A stretch of 64,000 bases of DNA from Nocardia sp. XZ_19_385 (lineage in GTDB: Bacteria > Actinomycetota > Actinomycetes > Mycobacteriales > Mycobacteriaceae): contig NZ_JACVEE010000003.1 in the NCBI RefSeq assembly GCF_015355755.1, positions 496,001-560,000 on the forward strand, given 5' to 3'. The stretch's first letter is position 1. Every line of letters begins with the position of its first letter. Below the pieces are notes generated by a model that was given only the letters and a program-made list of their open reading frames with translations, was not told where the DNA came from and did no database searches. A program made the position numbers and the translations under genes. Below, piece by piece: positions 61,762-64,000 of the stretch.

Positions 61762-62385
61762 TCAGGCGGTGCGGCGGATGAGCAGCAGGTGGTCGGTGAC
61801 CTCGGCGGTGCGTCCGTCCGGTCCGGTCGCGATCCGTTTGGGGGTGCCGGCTCGCTCCACAGTCCAGGTCGACGGGTCCAGTTCGATATCCGCGGCGACC
61901 TCATGCGGGGTCGGGAATCGGACATCGGGGTCCTGGTTCCACGACCACGGCGCGGTCGATCCGTGGTCGACGACCAGTAGCAGGCCACCCGGGCGCAGTG
62001 CGTGCGCGGCCGCGCGCAGGACTATGGAGCGGTCCAGGTCGAAGGGGGTGTGGAGGTAGTGGACCGAGACGAGGTCGAACTCGCCCGAGGGGAACGCGTC
62101 GCGCAGGTCGTGTTGCTCGGCGGCGATCCGGTCACCCAGGCCGTGGGCGCGGGCGAGTTCGGTCAGCCGCTCGACCGCCACGGCCGAGATGTCGACCGCG
62201 GTGACGCGCCAGCCCTGCCGGGCGAGCCACAGCGCGTCCCCGCCGTTGCCGCATCCGAGATCCAATGCGGCACCGGGCGGACCTGTAATCGTCTCGGCGA
62301 GAAGGTAATTCGGCAGTGGATCGGTCGACGCCGGTCGGTTCGCATAGACACCGTCCCAGAATGCGACCGCATCGGTGGTACTCAT
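61762..62385 (-). CDS. Class I SAM-dependent methyltransferase
   Basis: 207 residues. AALDLGCGNGGDALWLARQG is SAM motif I, VTAVDISAVAVERLTELARA motif II, FDLVSVHYLHTPFD and LRPGGLLLVVDHGS the later motifs. This is the plan of TehB/thiopurine-like small-molecule methyltransferases. ATG 62385 follows AGAAGGAG. It is divergent, across 89 bases, from an XRE-cupin regulator and followed by a DinB gene. The regulator probably controls this pair. Confidence 0.87.
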   Translation of the reverse strand: MSTTDAVAFWDGVYANRPASTDPLPNYLLAETITGPPGAALDLGCGNGGDALWLARQGWRVTAVDISAVAVERLTELARAHGLGDRIAAEQHDLRDAFPSGEFDLVSVHYLHTPFDLDRSIVLRAAAHALRPGGLLLVVDHGSTAPWSWNQDPDVRFPTPHEVAADIELDPSTWTVERAGTPKRIATGPDGRTAEVTDHLLLIRRTA

Positions 62386-62474
62386 CGAGGCTCCTTCTGT
62401 CGGGATGCTCCCAAGTCTTGCGGGACACGGCACGATCTGGCACGAAAAATTGCGGTTCCGGCAAGATGGGGGTT

Positions 62475-63056
62475 ATGGACCCCGATACGGAGAACGTGCT
62501 CGACTCGGTCGGACCCCGGCTGCGCGCGCTGCGCCGCGACCGCGGCATCACCCTCGCCGACCTCGCGGCGACGACCGGGGTATCGGAAAGCACCCTGTCG
62601 CGGCTGGAGAGCGGGCAGCGCCGGGCCAGCCTGGAACTGCTGTTGCCGCTGGCTCGTACCTACAACGTCCCGCTGGACGACCTGGTCGGCGCCCCGCGCA
62701 CCGGCGACCCGCGGATTCACCTGAAACCGATCCAGCGCTACGGGATGATCTTCATTCCGTTGTCCCGGCGGCCCGGCGGGACGCAGGCTTTCAAGATGAT
62801 CATCCCGGCACGTCCGGAACCTTTGGAGCCCACACCGCAGACGCACGAGGGTTTCGAATGGTTGTATGTCCTCAATGGCCGCCTGCGGCTGATGGTCGGC
62901 GATCGGGACCTGACCTTGTCGGCGGGCGAGGCCGCCGAATTCGACACGTCGTTGCCGCATTGGCTGGGTAGCGCCGACGGCGGAGCGGTCGAGTTACTCA
63001 TCCTCTTCGGATTGCACGGGACGCGCGCGCACGTGCACCCCAGCCGGGGCGGCTGA
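62475..63056 (+). CDS. XRE-family regulator with cupin sensor
   Basis: 193 residues. An XRE helix-turn-helix (LRALRRDRGITLADLAATTG, VSESTLSRLESGQRRASLEL) covers residues about 10-70. A cupin_2 domain (about 105-185) has HEGFEWLYVLNGRLRLMVGD and EAAEFDTSLPHWLG with metal-ligand candidates. ATG 62475 follows GGGGG. It is divergent from the methyltransferase/DinB pair. This class often senses a small ligand through the cupin and controls neighbouring detoxification genes. Confidence 0.88.
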   Translation: MDPDTENVLDSVGPRLRALRRDRGITLADLAATTGVSESTLSRLESGQRRASLELLLPLARTYNVPLDDLVGAPRTGDPRIHLKPIQRYGMIFIPLSRRPGGTQAFKMIIPARPEPLEPTPQTHEGFEWLYVLNGRLRLMVGDRDLTLSAGEAAEFDTSLPHWLGSADGGAVELLILFGLHGTRAHVHPSRGG

Positions 63057-63130
63057 CATTCCCCACAGAATGTTCTGCGCCACATCACCTCTCGACTGCT
63101 GTCGGACCCTCCGGCTCGGGAGTAAGGTCC

Positions 63131-63154
63131 CTCTTATACGGTACCGTATAAGAG
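63131..63154 (+). promoter_or_regulatory. 24-bp perfect palindrome over the ribosome-binding site
   Basis: CTCTTATACGGT and its exact reverse complement meet with no spacer. The right arm ends in AGAG, which overlaps the AGAGGAGG ribosome-binding site of the next gene, and the ATG lies ten bases further. TATACGGTACCGTATA is a typical TetR/AcrR-like dyad; as RNA the hairpin would hide part of the Shine-Dalgarno sequence. Confidence 0.8.
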
Positions 63155-63164
63155 GAGGATCGAC

Positions 63165-63824
63165 ATGACACTTCCCCCAGGCCAACGCGCTGTCGAAGGA
63201 TTCCCGCGCTTCGGCACACATCTGCATCACCCGCCGCCGGCCGTCCCCGTCGACCCGGTCATCGAGGTCGGCGGAGCGTTGACCCAAACGATCACACTGT
63301 CGGTGGCCGACCTCGCGAAGCTGCCCCGGCAGGAACTGCGAGCCGACTTCCATTGCGTCGCAGGCTGGTCGGCGACCGATCTGCTGTGGGAAGGCACCTC
63401 CTTCGCGGCCTTCTATCGCACACAGGTCGAACCACTGCTCGACAAGCCCGCCAGTCACGTGATCTTCGAAGGTCTCGACGGCTTCCAGTCGATCGTGGTG
63501 CTCGAGGACGCCCTCGCCGACGACGTGCTCATCGCCGACCGCCTCAACGGGCAGCCACTCGACAGCGACCACGGTGCCCCGGTGCGGCTGGTCAGCCCCA
63601 GTCAATACGGCTTCATCAACACAAAACACCTGTGCCGCATCGAATTCCACACCTCCGAGCCGCCGATCCAAGACCGCTGGTCGCCCCTCGCGTCACACCC
63701 GCGGGCAAGGGTCTGGGAGGAAGAACGCCACCGTCATCTGCCCGGCCGCGTGGTACGGCCGGTCTATCGATCGCTGATCGGTCCGATCCGCGCGCTCAGT
63801 GCGCGGGGAAGTCGGCCGCAGTGA
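63165..63824 (+). CDS. Molybdopterin-dependent oxidoreductase (sulfite-oxidase fold, catalytic domain only)
   Basis: 219 residues of the Oxidored_molyb type. ELRADFHCVAGWSATDLLWE holds Cys64, the expected molybdenum ligand. HVIFEGLDGFQSIVVLEDAL, DDVLIADRLNGQPLDSDHGA and PVRLVSPSQYGFINTKHL are the usual cofactor-side strands. There is no haem or dimerisation domain and no twin-arginine signal, so it resembles cytosolic YedY/SuoX-like single-domain members. ATG 63165 follows AGAGGAGG, which is embedded in a 24-bp palindrome. Strict repression is likely. Confidence 0.87.
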   Translation: MTLPPGQRAVEGFPRFGTHLHHPPPAVPVDPVIEVGGALTQTITLSVADLAKLPRQELRADFHCVAGWSATDLLWEGTSFAAFYRTQVEPLLDKPASHVIFEGLDGFQSIVVLEDALADDVLIADRLNGQPLDSDHGAPVRLVSPSQYGFINTKHLCRIEFHTSEPPIQDRWSPLASHPRARVWEEERHRHLPGRVVRPVYRSLIGPIRALSARGSRPQ

Positions 63825-63826
63825 CC

Positions 63827-63909
63827 GTGACCGCTATCGGATGAACCCACGACGTCAGGGCGTCGTCAGTGACCGCTATCGGGTGAACCACGAGGTCAGG
63901 ATGTCGTCC
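63827..63909. repeat. Tandem duplication of about 42 bases
   Basis: Two copies, each starting GTGACCGCTATCGG (63827 and 63869), differ at a few bases and one length change. The second holds the stop codon and last codons of the minus-strand gene at the window edge; the first repeats that tail beyond the stop. Confidence 0.75.
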
Positions 63910-64000
63910 ACGATCTTGGCGATCGGCAGCTGGGGTGCGGGTTCGATCCCGGGCTCCTCGGCCAGGGGGTGTGCCAGCTCGGGCACGGTGGTGACGGCGG
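63876..64000 (-). CDS. 3' end of an unidentified gene (cut by window end)
   Basis: The last 41 codons are visible: VPELAHPLAEEPGIEPAPQL, PIAKIVDDILTSWFTR and a TAG. The frame has no stop to the window edge and shows normal codon bias, so a real gene is likely. A helix-forming tail with Pro/Glu is all that can be described. Its family cannot be assigned. The duplicated tail beyond the stop encodes DDALTSWVH, a copy of DDILTSWFT. Confidence 0.6.
   Translation of the reverse strand, partial: AVTTVPELAHPLAEEPGIEPAPQLPIAKIVDDILTSWFTR

Overview
The window is high-GC DNA with actinobacterial codon use and reads as a Nocardia or close mycolate-producing relative. The supporting markers are an MspA/NfpA-type porin, a secreted cutinase, a two-domain mycobacterial-type fatty acyl-CoA reductase, a DUF1206 membrane protein and several lipoprotein or septum-domain small proteins. 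No rRNA, tRNA, CRISPR array or insertion sequence was found.

Region 1 (1-11 kb) is mixed metabolism and regulation: the end of an IclR regulator, a PadR regulator, a DUF559/AbiEi-like gene bracketed by two copies of a 77-bp inverted-repeat element, a stand-alone RibBA, a bacterial expansin, a decayed SnoaL-type ester cyclase, a TetR/FAD-dehydrogenase operon with a 33-bp operator, a cutinase and an acyl-CoA reductase.

Region 2 (11.8-37.3 kb) is the centrepiece: a Wzx/Wzy-type exopolysaccharide locus. Eight genes on the minus strand overlap or abut end to end (two GT4 enzymes, flippase, CgeB-like transferase, polymerase, chain-length/ATPase protein, lipoprotein with a pectate-lyase-like fold, double GNAT), followed by a PLP enzyme and a third GT4. 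Divergent from them are a pyruvyltransferase-like gene and a GT2. After an embedded MspA porin comes a sugar-nucleotide set (two C-methyltransferases, 3,5-epimerase-like protein, SDR, PIG-L deacetylase, RfbF-like nucleotidyltransferase). Divergent again is the priming phosphoglycosyltransferase, translationally coupled to an SDR-aminotransferase fusion. Together these could build a lipid-linked repeat unit with amino, C-methyl and pyruvyl decorations, flip it and polymerise it.

Region 3 (37.4-51 kb) is accessory: secreted and orphan proteins, a pentapeptide-repeat pseudogene, a beta-propeller, EthD/LysR and dienelactone-hydrolase-like genes, small membrane proteins and a gene-poor, decayed stretch at 49-51 kb.

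Region 4 (51-64 kb) holds two DUF998 membrane proteins beside regulators (one with twin perfect operators), small secreted proteins, a two-gene membrane system (periplasmic-binding-type sensor plus pentapeptide-repeat protein), an unusual dihydrofolate reductase, a methyltransferase/XRE-cupin divergent pair and a molybdopterin oxidoreductase behind a 24-bp palindrome. The right edge cuts a minus-strand gene whose 3' end is tandemly duplicated.
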